From Streptomyces sp. ISL-66 (lineage in GTDB: Bacteria > Actinomycetota > Actinomycetes > Streptomycetales > Streptomycetaceae), in assembly GCF_018614135.1 (NCBI RefSeq), contig NZ_JAGGOW010000109.1:1-48490 (forward strand): DNA of 48,490 nt, read 5' to 3'. This document shows, piece by piece, positions 15,648 through 22,587 of the stretch; within the stretch, counting starts at the first letter, position 1; each line of letters begins with the position of its first letter. The notes under the pieces are model-generated. The model did no database searches. It was not told where the DNA came from and worked only from the letters and a program-made list of their open reading frames with translations. A program made the translations under genes and the position numbers.

Positions 15648-16096
15648 CAGTCGCTATGCCGAGAGTGACCGTGTAGCGATCTGGCGCGCCTCAAGGCATC
15701 GGAGGGCGGTCTTGTCGTCCTGTTGTGCGGGTTGGCGGGCGGAGCACCGGGAAGGGGCCTCGATGGGCCCCGTGTGGGTGTTCCGGGGGTCCCGCGCCCC
15801 CGGCCCCGGGCAGGCGGGGTGGTCCTGAGCGGCTGGGGTGCGGCTGACCGGCGGGACCGTGGCATTGAGGGCTGTGATCCGGCCGTCCCTCCGTCTGTCA
15901 TCCCCAGGCCATCCCCCGGGGGGATCCCGGAAGTCTTGTGGCGTTCCGGGGTGGGTCGGTCAGTCAAGAGTGGCCGAAGGCCATCGCGCAGCGACGCGAC
16001 CGAAGGGAGCGCTCTTGACGGACCGACCCACTCCGGAAGGACGCTGGACTTCCGGGACGCCCCCAGGGACCGTCAACGCACCCGACAGGCCGCAGC
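15648..16096 (-). repeat. Long inverted repeat, right arm
   Basis: Reverse complement of the left arm, including the nested hairpin and the outer CCCGGAAGTC/GACTTCCGGG pair. The arm ends exactly one base before the stop codon of the DUF397 gene at 16097. Confidence 0.8.
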
Positions 16097-16390
16097 TCAG
16101 GCCCCCGTGACTCCGCTTACGAACGTGGCCCAGGAGCCGGGTGTCACCGCCAGTTCGGGTCCGGCGTCCACCTTCGAGTCCCGGATGTGGACGGCGTCGG
16201 TGCAGGCCGCGACTTCGACGCAGTTGTCACCTTGACTACCGCTGCACGTGGACTTGTGCCAGGGCAGGGCGACCTCGACGCAGCTGCCGCTGTAGCTCGA
16301 CTTCTGCCACGACAGGGCCACCTCCACGCAGTTGTCGCCCTCGCTGCCGCTGTAGCTGCTCTTGAACCACCGGAGTCCGGAGCTGTTCAC
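16097..16390 (-). CDS. DUF397 protein with triplicated N-terminal motif
   Basis: A 97-residue protein of the DUF397 family, small partners of XRE/DUF5753 regulators. The usual protein has one W-x-KSSYSG-x-x-x-x-CVEVA motif; here it occurs three times: LRWFKSSYSGSEGDNCVEVA, SWQKSSYSGSCVEVA and PWHKSTCSGSQGDNCVEVA. The usual second half follows, IRDSKVDAGPELAVTPGSWATF. The start is GTG at 16390, overlapping the stop of the regulator gene (GTGA). In whiJ-type clusters the DUF397 protein is thought to modulate the regulator. The triplication is visible and unusual. Confidence 0.88.
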   Translation of the reverse strand: MNSSGLRWFKSSYSGSEGDNCVEVALSWQKSSYSGSCVEVALPWHKSTCSGSQGDNCVEVAACTDAVHIRDSKVDAGPELAVTPGSWATFVSGVTGA

Positions 16391-17223
16391 AGGGATCCTC
16401 GCAATCGCATCAACAGGCCCGCACTGTCCGCGGGATTGAGGGCCTGGATGCGAAGTTTGGCATACCGCTGGTGGAGCACGCTGACGTCTTTCGGGTCATA
16501 GATGACCCGGCCCGTCTTCTGGCCCTCGCTGTACCCCAGCCACTCGTGATCCTCGGTTTCGAGGAGACAGAAGGTGCCATCGGGGCCCGCGTGTACCGGG
16601 CTGACCGTCGGCATGATCTGGAGATCAACATTGGGTAACCTGCCGCACTCCAGCAGGTGGTCGATCAGCTCGCGCGTCACCTCCGGGCCACCCGTCTGCC
16701 GCTCGATCACCGCCTGCTCGATGATGAAGCTGAATGCGATGAACGGCGTCCTGCGCAGCAGGGCCTGGCGGCCCAGCCGGAGAACGACGCGGGCCTCGGC
16801 GTCCTCCGGTGTCGCCAGCGGGGGTACGTCCCTGATCTGTGCCCGCGCGTACGCCTCCGTCTGGAGCAGGCCGGGGATCGAGCGGCACTCGTACGTGTTG
16901 AGGGCGATCGCCCGTTCCTCCAGCTCCGCCCACAGCCGGAACCACTTCGCGAGCCCCCGCCGTCGGGTCAGCTGGTTCGCCGCGATGCGGATGACGCCGA
17001 AGGCGTCCAGTTTCTCCTCCACCCGGTCGACGAACTTCGTCGACGGGTGACGGCGGCCCTGCTCCACGGACCCGATGTACTGCACCGAGTAGCGGATCAG
17101 GGGAGCGAGCTGTTCCTGCGTCAGGCCGGCCCGTTTGCGGAAGGCCTTGACCGTGTCGCCGAAGTTCCTCAGGTCGGCGTCGGGCTCGACCTCGCCGTCA
17201 CCGCTGTCATCGACCCTCGCCAT
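16387..17223 (-). CDS. WhiJ-like XRE/DUF5753 transcriptional regulator
   Basis: A 278-residue protein. Residues ~17-75 form an XRE helix-turn-helix (GDTVKAFRKRAGLTQEQLAP ... SVQYIGSVEQGRRHPSTKF). The rest is the DUF5753 domain with its hallmarks LNTYECRSIPGLLQTEAYAR, FIAFSFIIEQAVIERQTGG and LPNVDLQIMP. GGGGAGG lies eight bases before the ATG at 17223; the longer open frame upstream has no such site. Members of this family, such as WhiJ of S. coelicolor, control development together with a DUF397 partner and an anti-sigma-like ATPase, the arrangement seen here. DNA targets unknown. Confidence 0.9.
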   Translation of the reverse strand: MARVDDSGDGEVEPDADLRNFGDTVKAFRKRAGLTQEQLAPLIRYSVQYIGSVEQGRRHPSTKFVDRVEEKLDAFGVIRIAANQLTRRRGLAKWFRLWAELEERAIALNTYECRSIPGLLQTEAYARAQIRDVPPLATPEDAEARVVLRLGRQALLRRTPFIAFSFIIEQAVIERQTGGPEVTRELIDHLLECGRLPNVDLQIMPTVSPVHAGPDGTFCLLETEDHEWLGYSEGQKTGRVIYDPKDVSVLHQRYAKLRIQALNPADSAGLLMRLRGSL

Positions 17224-17351
17224 GGAGGTCACCTCCCCGCAGCTATGTTCACTGTCGGTGACCGAGACTGTCCAGAGCGCGAACTCGTACAGTTGAAAAG
17301 TAGCGGTTCGGTTGCTGTGGAACACCCCCCTTACCGCGGGACGTTGTCCTC

Positions 17352-17765
17352 ATGACAGCGCCCTCAGGATCCCCCGCATCCCTCGTACGCGTGTTCACGC
17401 AGCGTTTCACCTGCACCCGTCGCGGTGCCCGGCTGGCCCGCCAGTTGGCTCTTGTCGAGCTGCACGGGTGGGGCGTCGCCGACCGCACGAGGCTCTCCGA
17501 GGAGGCCGGGCTCCTCGTCGCCGAGCTCGCCGCCAATGCCGTGACCCAAGGGCGGGTCACCGGACGGGACTTCGAGCTGCGGATCACCCTCTTTTCCGGG
17601 ACCCTGCGCATCGAGGTGTCCGATGCCCGCCGTGACCGGCGACCGGTCGTGCGGCCCCGTTCGTACCAGGCGGGCGGCGGCTACGGGATGAGGATCGTCG
17701 ACGCCGTCGCTGCCGACTGGGGGTCGTGGACCGGGTGGTCGGGAAGACGGTCTGGGCGGAGTTGA
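17352..17765 (+). CDS. HATPase (anti-sigma-like), C-terminus frameshifted
   Basis: A 137-residue histidine-kinase-like ATPase domain: RLSEEAGLLVAELAANAVTQ carries the N-box Asn, and VSDARRDRRPV and GGGYGMRIVDAVAADWG are the G1/G2 boxes. The family normally ends in GKTVWAEL. Here the final 15 codons read SWTGWSGRRSGRS, whereas the +1 frame encodes VVDRVVGKTVWAELKR and stops at 17771-17773. One G is apparently missing from the G5 run at 17719-17723. Divergent from the WhiJ-like gene across 128 bp, it is the third member of the cluster. Activity may survive because the ATP site precedes the shift. Confidence 0.82.
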   Translation: MTAPSGSPASLVRVFTQRFTCTRRGARLARQLALVELHGWGVADRTRLSEEAGLLVAELAANAVTQGRVTGRDFELRITLFSGTLRIEVSDARRDRRPVVRPRSYQAGGGYGMRIVDAVAADWGSWTGWSGRRSGRS

Positions 17766-17801
17766 AGCGCTAGGGCCCTTCTCCGCCCGGACGGTTTCGG
17801 C

Positions 17802-18209
17802 TCAGTAGCTGGTCGGGAGGTAGGTGTGGCAGTAGCCGTCGCCCGCGCTGCGGCCGCTGTAGTACGGGTCGCCCTCGAACATCAGCATGTCGCCGGTCTT
17901 CGGGCCCACGATGCCGTCGGGGTTCAGGCTGCCGCCCGTGCCGTTTTGGACGCCGACGACGGCCTGGCGGGTCTTCGGGCCCCATACGCCGTCCTCGGCG
18001 ACCTTGGCGACACCCCAGTAGCGGCCTCGGTCGATCGCGTAGTTGATCATGTGCTGCACGCACCACACCGCGTGGGTGTTGTTCGTGTAGCCGTTGCCGA
18101 TGTACGGGGCGGTGGTCGAAGCGCTCGCGCTGCCGGCCGTCATCACGCCGGTGAGCAGGGCGGCGGACGCCGCGAGCACGGCGATCTGGGAAGTGAGCTT
18201 CCTGAACAT
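17802..18209 (-). CDS. Secreted peptidoglycan-binding-domain protein
   Basis: A 135-residue protein with a signal peptide (MFRKLTSQIAVLAASAALLT, cleavage near ASASTT at ~31). The mature part is a single PG_binding_1 domain: WCVQHMINYAIDRGRYWG, AEDGVWGPKTRQAV and PDGIVGPKTGDML show the repeated D-G-x-(W/V)-G-P-x-T pattern. AGGAGA precedes the ATG. It is the second gene of a pair with the lectin gene 26 bp upstream, so the two exported proteins are probably made together and act at the cell wall or in the medium. No catalytic domain is present. Confidence 0.85.
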   Translation of the reverse strand: MFRKLTSQIAVLAASAALLTGVMTAGSASASTTAPYIGNGYTNNTHAVWCVQHMINYAIDRGRYWGVAKVAEDGVWGPKTRQAVVGVQNGTGGSLNPDGIVGPKTGDMLMFEGDPYYSGRSAGDGYCHTYLPTSY

Positions 18210-18235
18210 GCGTGTCTCCTGTGGCAGTCGGAAGG

Positions 18236-18691
18236 TCAGCAGCCGCGCGAGATCTGCTTGGTGCCCACGTACAGGTCGCCCCCCCAGTTGAGGTCGACCG
18301 TCGTGCCGCCTCCGCCCGTCGTGTTCGAAGCCCACACCGCGTATCCGTTCTGGTTGTAGAGCACGAAGTTGCCGTCCTGCTGGTACGTCGCGTGGTTGGC
18401 GCCCGATCCGTAGGTGTTCGTTGCCCAGCACGGCGTGCGGGTGACGTCGCCTTGGGTCGGGTCGCCGCTGATGCGGTACTCGACGAGGTTGCCGTCGGGC
18501 TGCATCGTCACCAGCCAGAAGGTGTTGCTGCCGGTGGTGCGGATGATCGAGTCCCCCACGTTGAGGGTCTGGCCGCGGTACAGGGCAGATGTGACGTTCG
18601 CCGCCGAAGCGGTTCCGGCCAGGCCGACGAGGGATGCGGCCGCCGCAGCGATCGCGATGAGCATTTTGGTCGTCTTGCGCATGGAGTTCAC
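18236..18691 (-). CDS. Secreted bulb-type (mannose-binding) lectin
   Basis: A 151-residue exported protein: signal peptide RKTTKMLIAIAAAAASLVG ending near GTASA, then a B-lectin fold. The sugar-binding motif QxDxNxVxY occurs twice as QPDGNLVEY and QQDGNFVLY, with YGSGANHATY and AVWASNTTG typical of bulb-lectin repeats. Start GTG at 18691 is supported by GGGGATGGA; an ATG nine bases later is an alternative. Such lectins bind mannose-type glycans; a role in surface binding or competition is inference. Confidence 0.85.
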   Translation of the reverse strand: MNSMRKTTKMLIAIAAAAASLVGLAGTASAANVTSALYRGQTLNVGDSIIRTTGSNTFWLVTMQPDGNLVEYRISGDPTQGDVTRTPCWATNTYGSGANHATYQQDGNFVLYNQNGYAVWASNTTGGGGTTVDLNWGGDLYVGTKQISRGC

Positions 18692-18912
18692 GAATCCATC
18701 CCCGTTGATGCCGTTGCCACGCCTGCTCGTGGCCGGCTTGATGGAACGAGCATGGGCGAGGCCTCCAACGGGCCTCCAACGGGCCACCAACAGGGAACTA
18801 GCCGGGGCGCCTGTTGTGCGCACCCGCACCCGCACCCGCCCCCGCCGCCGCAGCCCCCGCCGCAGCGTCAGGGCGCGGCGGGGGAGGCGGCGGATCCGGT
18901 CAGTGGGCCGGC

Positions 18913-19497
18913 TCACGCAGGGGACGTGCTCCCGCCGTGCGCGGAGATGTCCCGCCACCGTGGGAGCCGGTCGTCCGGGGTCTCCGGGCTCGAGAAGTGG
19001 AACGGGACTCCCAGGTGGGCCGCGAGGGCGGTGCCGGCGCGGGTGGCGGCGGCGTGCGGACGCAGGGGGCCGGGGTCGGCGCCCTCGGCTTCGAGGGCGC
19101 GGGCGCCCGTACGCCAGTAGACGGTGGCCAGGTGGTGTTCCCCGGCGGGTTCCTCGGTGAGGGCTTAGAGCACCACGAACCAGTCGTGCACGGTGTCCCC
19201 GTCCCAGACGGCCTCGACCGCCGCCACGCGCGCCGGGATGTCGGCGGCGCGGGCGGCGAGGGATTCCAGGTCGAGCGGGGAGTCGGGGGTCCGGGCCACC
19301 TGGTCGCCGAAGTGCGCGTAGCGGGCCGAGACGAGCTCTTGGGCGAGGTTGAGGCCCACGCCCTGGGCGCGGCCCGCCTCCCACACGATGCGGACGGCGT
19401 GCAGCGGCCGGTCCTGGAGGACGTACCCGTCCGCCTCCCGGCGGATTCCCTCCGGGAGGCGCTCCCACCAGTCGGTGCCGTCGGCTCTGTCGGTCAT
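18913..19497 (-). pseudogene. Hypothetical protein interrupted by in-frame TAA
   Basis: The ATG at 19497 starts MTDRADGTDWWERLPEGIRR; the frame stops at a TAA (19165-19167) after 110 codons, at DTVHDWFVVL. Beyond it the same frame continues open for 83 codons with normal codon usage (ALTEEPAGEHHLATVYWRTG ... GVPFHFSSPETPDD) to a TGA at 18913-18915. The join reads as one protein, so the TAA looks like a nonsense mutation (or sequencing error) in a ~194-residue gene. Family not recognised. It overlaps the upstream gene by 4 bp, so the two form an operon. Confidence 0.6.
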
Positions 19498-19742
19498 GGC
19501 GATGTCTCCGGGACGAAGAGGCTGACCTGGTACGTGGTCGGGTGCACCAGGCGGCCGCAGGAGGTGTCGATCCGCAGCAGGTTCGGGTCGCTCACGGTGC
19601 CCTCGGCGGAGAGGCGGCGGATGTACGCCCGCAGTTCCGCCTGGTCTCCCGTCGAGAACAGCGGCTCCCAGCGGCCGGGGGTGTCCGCCGTCCGCCGGTG
19701 GGCCCGCTCCCCGCTGCGCTTGCGCTTTCGCTGTCCCGGCAT
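19494..19742 (-). CDS. Hypothetical small basic protein
   Basis: An 82-residue protein starting MPGQRKRKRSGERAHRR, a strongly basic head, followed by a compact domain (WEPLFSTGDQAELRAYIRRL ... RIDTSCGRLVHPTTYQVSLF). The start at 19742 has GGAGAA eight bases before it; a longer frame to 19817 adds an unlikely Pro-rich lead. It looks like a conserved actinobacterial hypothetical, but the function is not known. The ATGA overlap with the following gene implies co-translation. Confidence 0.65.
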   Translation of the reverse strand: MPGQRKRKRSGERAHRRTADTPGRWEPLFSTGDQAELRAYIRRLSAEGTVSDPNLLRIDTSCGRLVHPTTYQVSLFVPETSP

Positions 19743-19868
19743 GAGGTCATTCTCCGGGCGTGCGGGCGGCGTTGACCAACGGGTTTCGCGCGGGTCCGGG
19801 GGCAGCGGTTCGAGCATCCGGAGTCCGGAGTCCGCCGGTGCGGAGGTCCGGACGCCCGGCCGATCGGA

Positions 19869-20729
19869 TCAGAGGAACTGGGCGAACTGGTCGAGGATGC
19901 CGAGGATCTCCGACTCGCCCGCCGAGGGGAGCTGGAGGACGACCTCCTCGATGCCCAGGTCCGTGTAGTGGGCGATCTTGCCGGGGCTGGGCTGGACCGC
20001 GTACGGGACCACTTGGAGGGATTTCGGGTCGCGGCCGGCGGCTTCCCAGACTTGGCGCAGGACGGGCAGGGACTCCGTCAGGCCGCCGCCGCCGATCGGG
20101 AGCCAGCCGTCGCTGTGGTCGGCGATGGCCGCGAAGAGCTTCGGGCCGGCCTGGCCGCCGATCAGGGTGCGGGGACCGTACAGCGGGACGCCCGGGGCGA
20201 GTTCGCGCGGGGCCTGGACGGGCTTGGGGTGGGCGGAGCTGGCCCGGACGGAGGAGAACTCGCCCACGTACGCCGTGGGCTGCGGGGACCACAGTGCCCG
20301 CATCAGGGCCATGTGGTCGCGGACCAGTTCGCGGCGGGTGCCCCACTCGACTCCGTGGTCGGCGGCTTCCTCCACGTTCCAGCCGTAGCCGATGCCGAGG
20401 GTGAAGCGGCCGCCGGACAGGTGGTCCAGCGTGGCGATCTGCTTCGCGAGGTCGATCGGGTCGTGCTGGGCCACGAGCGTGATGCCGGTGCCGAGTCGGA
20501 GCGACTCGGTGACGGCGGCCGCCTGGCCGAGGGCCACGAAGGGGTCCAGGGTGCGGCCGTACATCTCGGGGAGCTCGCCGCCCATGGGCGCGGGCGTGAC
20601 GCGGGCGGCCGGGATGTGGGTGTGCTCCGGGAGGTAGAGGCCGGAGAACCCGCGTTCCTCAAGGGCGCGGGCCAGGCGTACGGGAGAGATCGTGCGGTCG
20701 GTGAGGAAGACGGTCGTGGCGATCCGCAT
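19869..20729 (-). CDS. LLM class F420-dependent oxidoreductase
   Basis: A 286-residue protein starting MRIATTVFLTDRTISPVRLA, with GFSGLYLPEHTHIP, LGTGITLVAQHDPIDLAKQI, LSGGRFTLGIGYGWNVEEAA and a later LIGGQAGPKLFAA strand. This pattern matches the mycobacterial-type F420-dependent LLM subfamily (TIGR03619-like), whose hydride donor is F420H2. GGAGGTG lies nine bases before the ATG. It is encoded near the FO synthase gene that makes the F420 chromophore. Substrate unknown. Confidence 0.88.
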   Translation of the reverse strand: MRIATTVFLTDRTISPVRLARALEERGFSGLYLPEHTHIPAARVTPAPMGGELPEMYGRTLDPFVALGQAAAVTESLRLGTGITLVAQHDPIDLAKQIATLDHLSGGRFTLGIGYGWNVEEAADHGVEWGTRRELVRDHMALMRALWSPQPTAYVGEFSSVRASSAHPKPVQAPRELAPGVPLYGPRTLIGGQAGPKLFAAIADHSDGWLPIGGGGLTESLPVLRQVWEAAGRDPKSLQVVPYAVQPSPGKIAHYTDLGIEEVVLQLPSAGESEILGILDQFAQFL

Positions 20730-20973
20730 GTGCGCTGGCACCTCCGAGACGTGGGAGGGCCACGGTACGGCTTCGCGTGCGAGGAGGGCAGGGGCGCGTG
20801 TCGGCCAGGCCCGGGCGGGCCGGGGACCGCCGAGGCCGTGCCGCCGGGCCGGGCAGCGCGCGCCGAGACGGTGCCGCCGGGCCGGTGGCCGAGCCGGAGG
20901 CCGCCGAGGCCATGACCCCGAGGCCATGACGCCGAGGCCGGGCCGGAGGCCGCCGGGGCGGTGTCGCCGCCGG

Positions 20974-22347
20974 TCAGCCTCGGGGGTAGCGGGTCAGCCA
21001 GCCCGGGGAGGAGAGGGACGGGCCGTGGAGGGCGGGGCCCTGGGTCATCTCCAGGGCGAAATCGTCGGCGAGCTCCAGAATCGTGGCGCGGCCTTCGAGC
21101 TCCGCGAGCCAGCCCGCCGGAAGGGCGGTCTCGCCGTGCTGGGCGCCGAGCAGGGCCCCGCACAGCGCGCCGGTGGCGGTGGAGTCGCCGCCGTGGTTCA
21201 CGGCGAGGCGCAGTCCGTGGGCCACGTTCTCGGCGACGAGGGCGCAGTACACGGCGATGGCGAGGACCTCTTCGGCGTCGCGGCCCGGATGGCTGGATAG
21301 CCCGGCGTGGTCCTTGCCGGGGGACAGGGCCTCGACCGTCTTCGGGGACGGGGCGCCGAGGGTGACGGCCGCGAGCGCGCGTTGCAGGGCGTCGGTGACG
21401 GGCTGGTGGCCGGGGCGGGCACCGAGCAGGCCGAGCGCGCGCTGGACGGCGGAGTCGAGGGACTCGCCCCGGGTCAGGCCGTGGACGATGACGGCGAAGG
21501 CACCGGCCGAGAGGTACGCCGTGGGGTGCCCGTGGCTCTGCGCGGCGCATTCGACGGAGAGCTGGAGGACGAGGGCGGACTCCCAGCCGACCAGCAGTCC
21601 GAAGGGCGCGGAGCGGGTGGCGGCGGCCGCGTCCAAGGAGGTGGGGTTCTTCGGCTGGTCGGGGGTGCCGAGGAGGGGGTCGGCGAAGCCGGTCAGGCAG
21701 GCGCGGGCGGGGTCGCGGCGGGTGTAGAGCCACTCCTGTTGCGCGAGCCAGCCGTTGTCCTGGCGGCGCTCGTCGGGACCCCAGTCGTGCTGGGTGGCCG
21801 CCCAGCGGAGGTACGCGCGGTGGACGTCGGTCGGCGGGTGCCAGGCGCCGGTGTCCCGGCGGACGTGGGCGCGGATGAGGCCGTCGACGGTGAAGAGGGT
21901 GAGCTGGGTGGCGGCGGTGATGCTGCCCCTGCCCTGGCCGGGGGGCACGTGGCCGTGGTTCAGGCCGTGGCCCTGGCCCTGGCCTCGGCCCTGGCCCTGA
22001 CCTCGGCCCTGGCTCGGGGTGGCCGGTTCCGTCAGGCCGGCCAGGCCGTGGGCTTCGTGGATGGCGTCGAGCGTGAGGGCGGCCACGGGGGCGCCGAGGG
22101 CGTCGCCGAGGGCGGAACCGAGGAGGGCTCCGCGGACGCGGCTGCGGAAGTCCTGCTGCTCGGCGCGTCCCCACAGACCGGTGGTGACGGCGCTGCGACC
22201 GCTGAGGGTGTCTCCGGCGGTGGGGCCGGTGGCGGGACCGAGGCCGGTGTCCGTGCCGGTGCCCGTGCCCGTTCCCGCCGTGGGGAGGGGGGCGGCCGTG
22301 CCGGCCAGGCCTTGTTGCGTCCCGGACGTTTCCGTCGCCGTGTCCAT
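20974..22347 (-). CDS. ADP-ribosylglycohydrolase family protein
   Basis: A 457-residue protein. The ARH fold is shown by RVRGALLGSALGDALGAP (residues 71-87), GESLDSAVQRAL, and the metal-binding NHGGDSTATGALCGALLG at about 385-402. These proteins remove ADP-ribose from proteins or small molecules. Two low-complexity tracts interrupt it: a Gly/Thr run at 24-45 (GTGTGTGTDTG) and a GRGQGQGRGQGQGHG insertion at ~113-140 between the first helix and the catalytic body. The second metal site (D near the N-terminal third) is less clear. Its neighbours do not define the substrate. Confidence 0.85.
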   Translation of the reverse strand: MDTATETSGTQQGLAGTAAPLPTAGTGTGTGTDTGLGPATGPTAGDTLSGRSAVTTGLWGRAEQQDFRSRVRGALLGSALGDALGAPVAALTLDAIHEAHGLAGLTEPATPSQGRGQGQGRGQGQGHGLNHGHVPPGQGRGSITAATQLTLFTVDGLIRAHVRRDTGAWHPPTDVHRAYLRWAATQHDWGPDERRQDNGWLAQQEWLYTRRDPARACLTGFADPLLGTPDQPKNPTSLDAAAATRSAPFGLLVGWESALVLQLSVECAAQSHGHPTAYLSAGAFAVIVHGLTRGESLDSAVQRALGLLGARPGHQPVTDALQRALAAVTLGAPSPKTVEALSPGKDHAGLSSHPGRDAEEVLAIAVYCALVAENVAHGLRLAVNHGGDSTATGALCGALLGAQHGETALPAGWLAELEGRATILELADDFALEMTQGPALHGPSLSSPGWLTRYPRG

Positions 22348-22514
22348 TCCGATCCCCCCGGACTGCCCGCGCGTGCTCTCGCGTGCTCTGGCGGCACTGT
22401 AGTGGACAGGATCGGTCGGGTCCGGAAGTAGTCGGTCATGCGGCGGGTATCCGGGCCGGGAACGGCCGGATCCAGTCGGTCCCGACGGGGGCCTTTCGGG
22501 GCCTGCTCCCGGCC

Positions 22515-22530
22515 CGGGGGCCGGCCCCCG
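22515..22530 (-). terminator. GC palindrome downstream of FO synthase
   Basis: CGGGGG-CCGG-CCCCCG, about 58 bp past the fbiC stop on its strand. The remaining ~240 bp between 22348 and 22587 show no gene. Confidence 0.4.
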
Positions 22531-22587
22531 GACCCGCGCTGGCGGGGCCAGGGGCCGATCCCTTCGGCCGACCCCTTCCCGTACCCG

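Noticed and set aside
14995..15967. Several 90-120 codon frames in the inverted-repeat region
   Set aside because: The frames mirror each other between arms, lack start signals and have repeat-derived composition; treated as products of the palindromic element.
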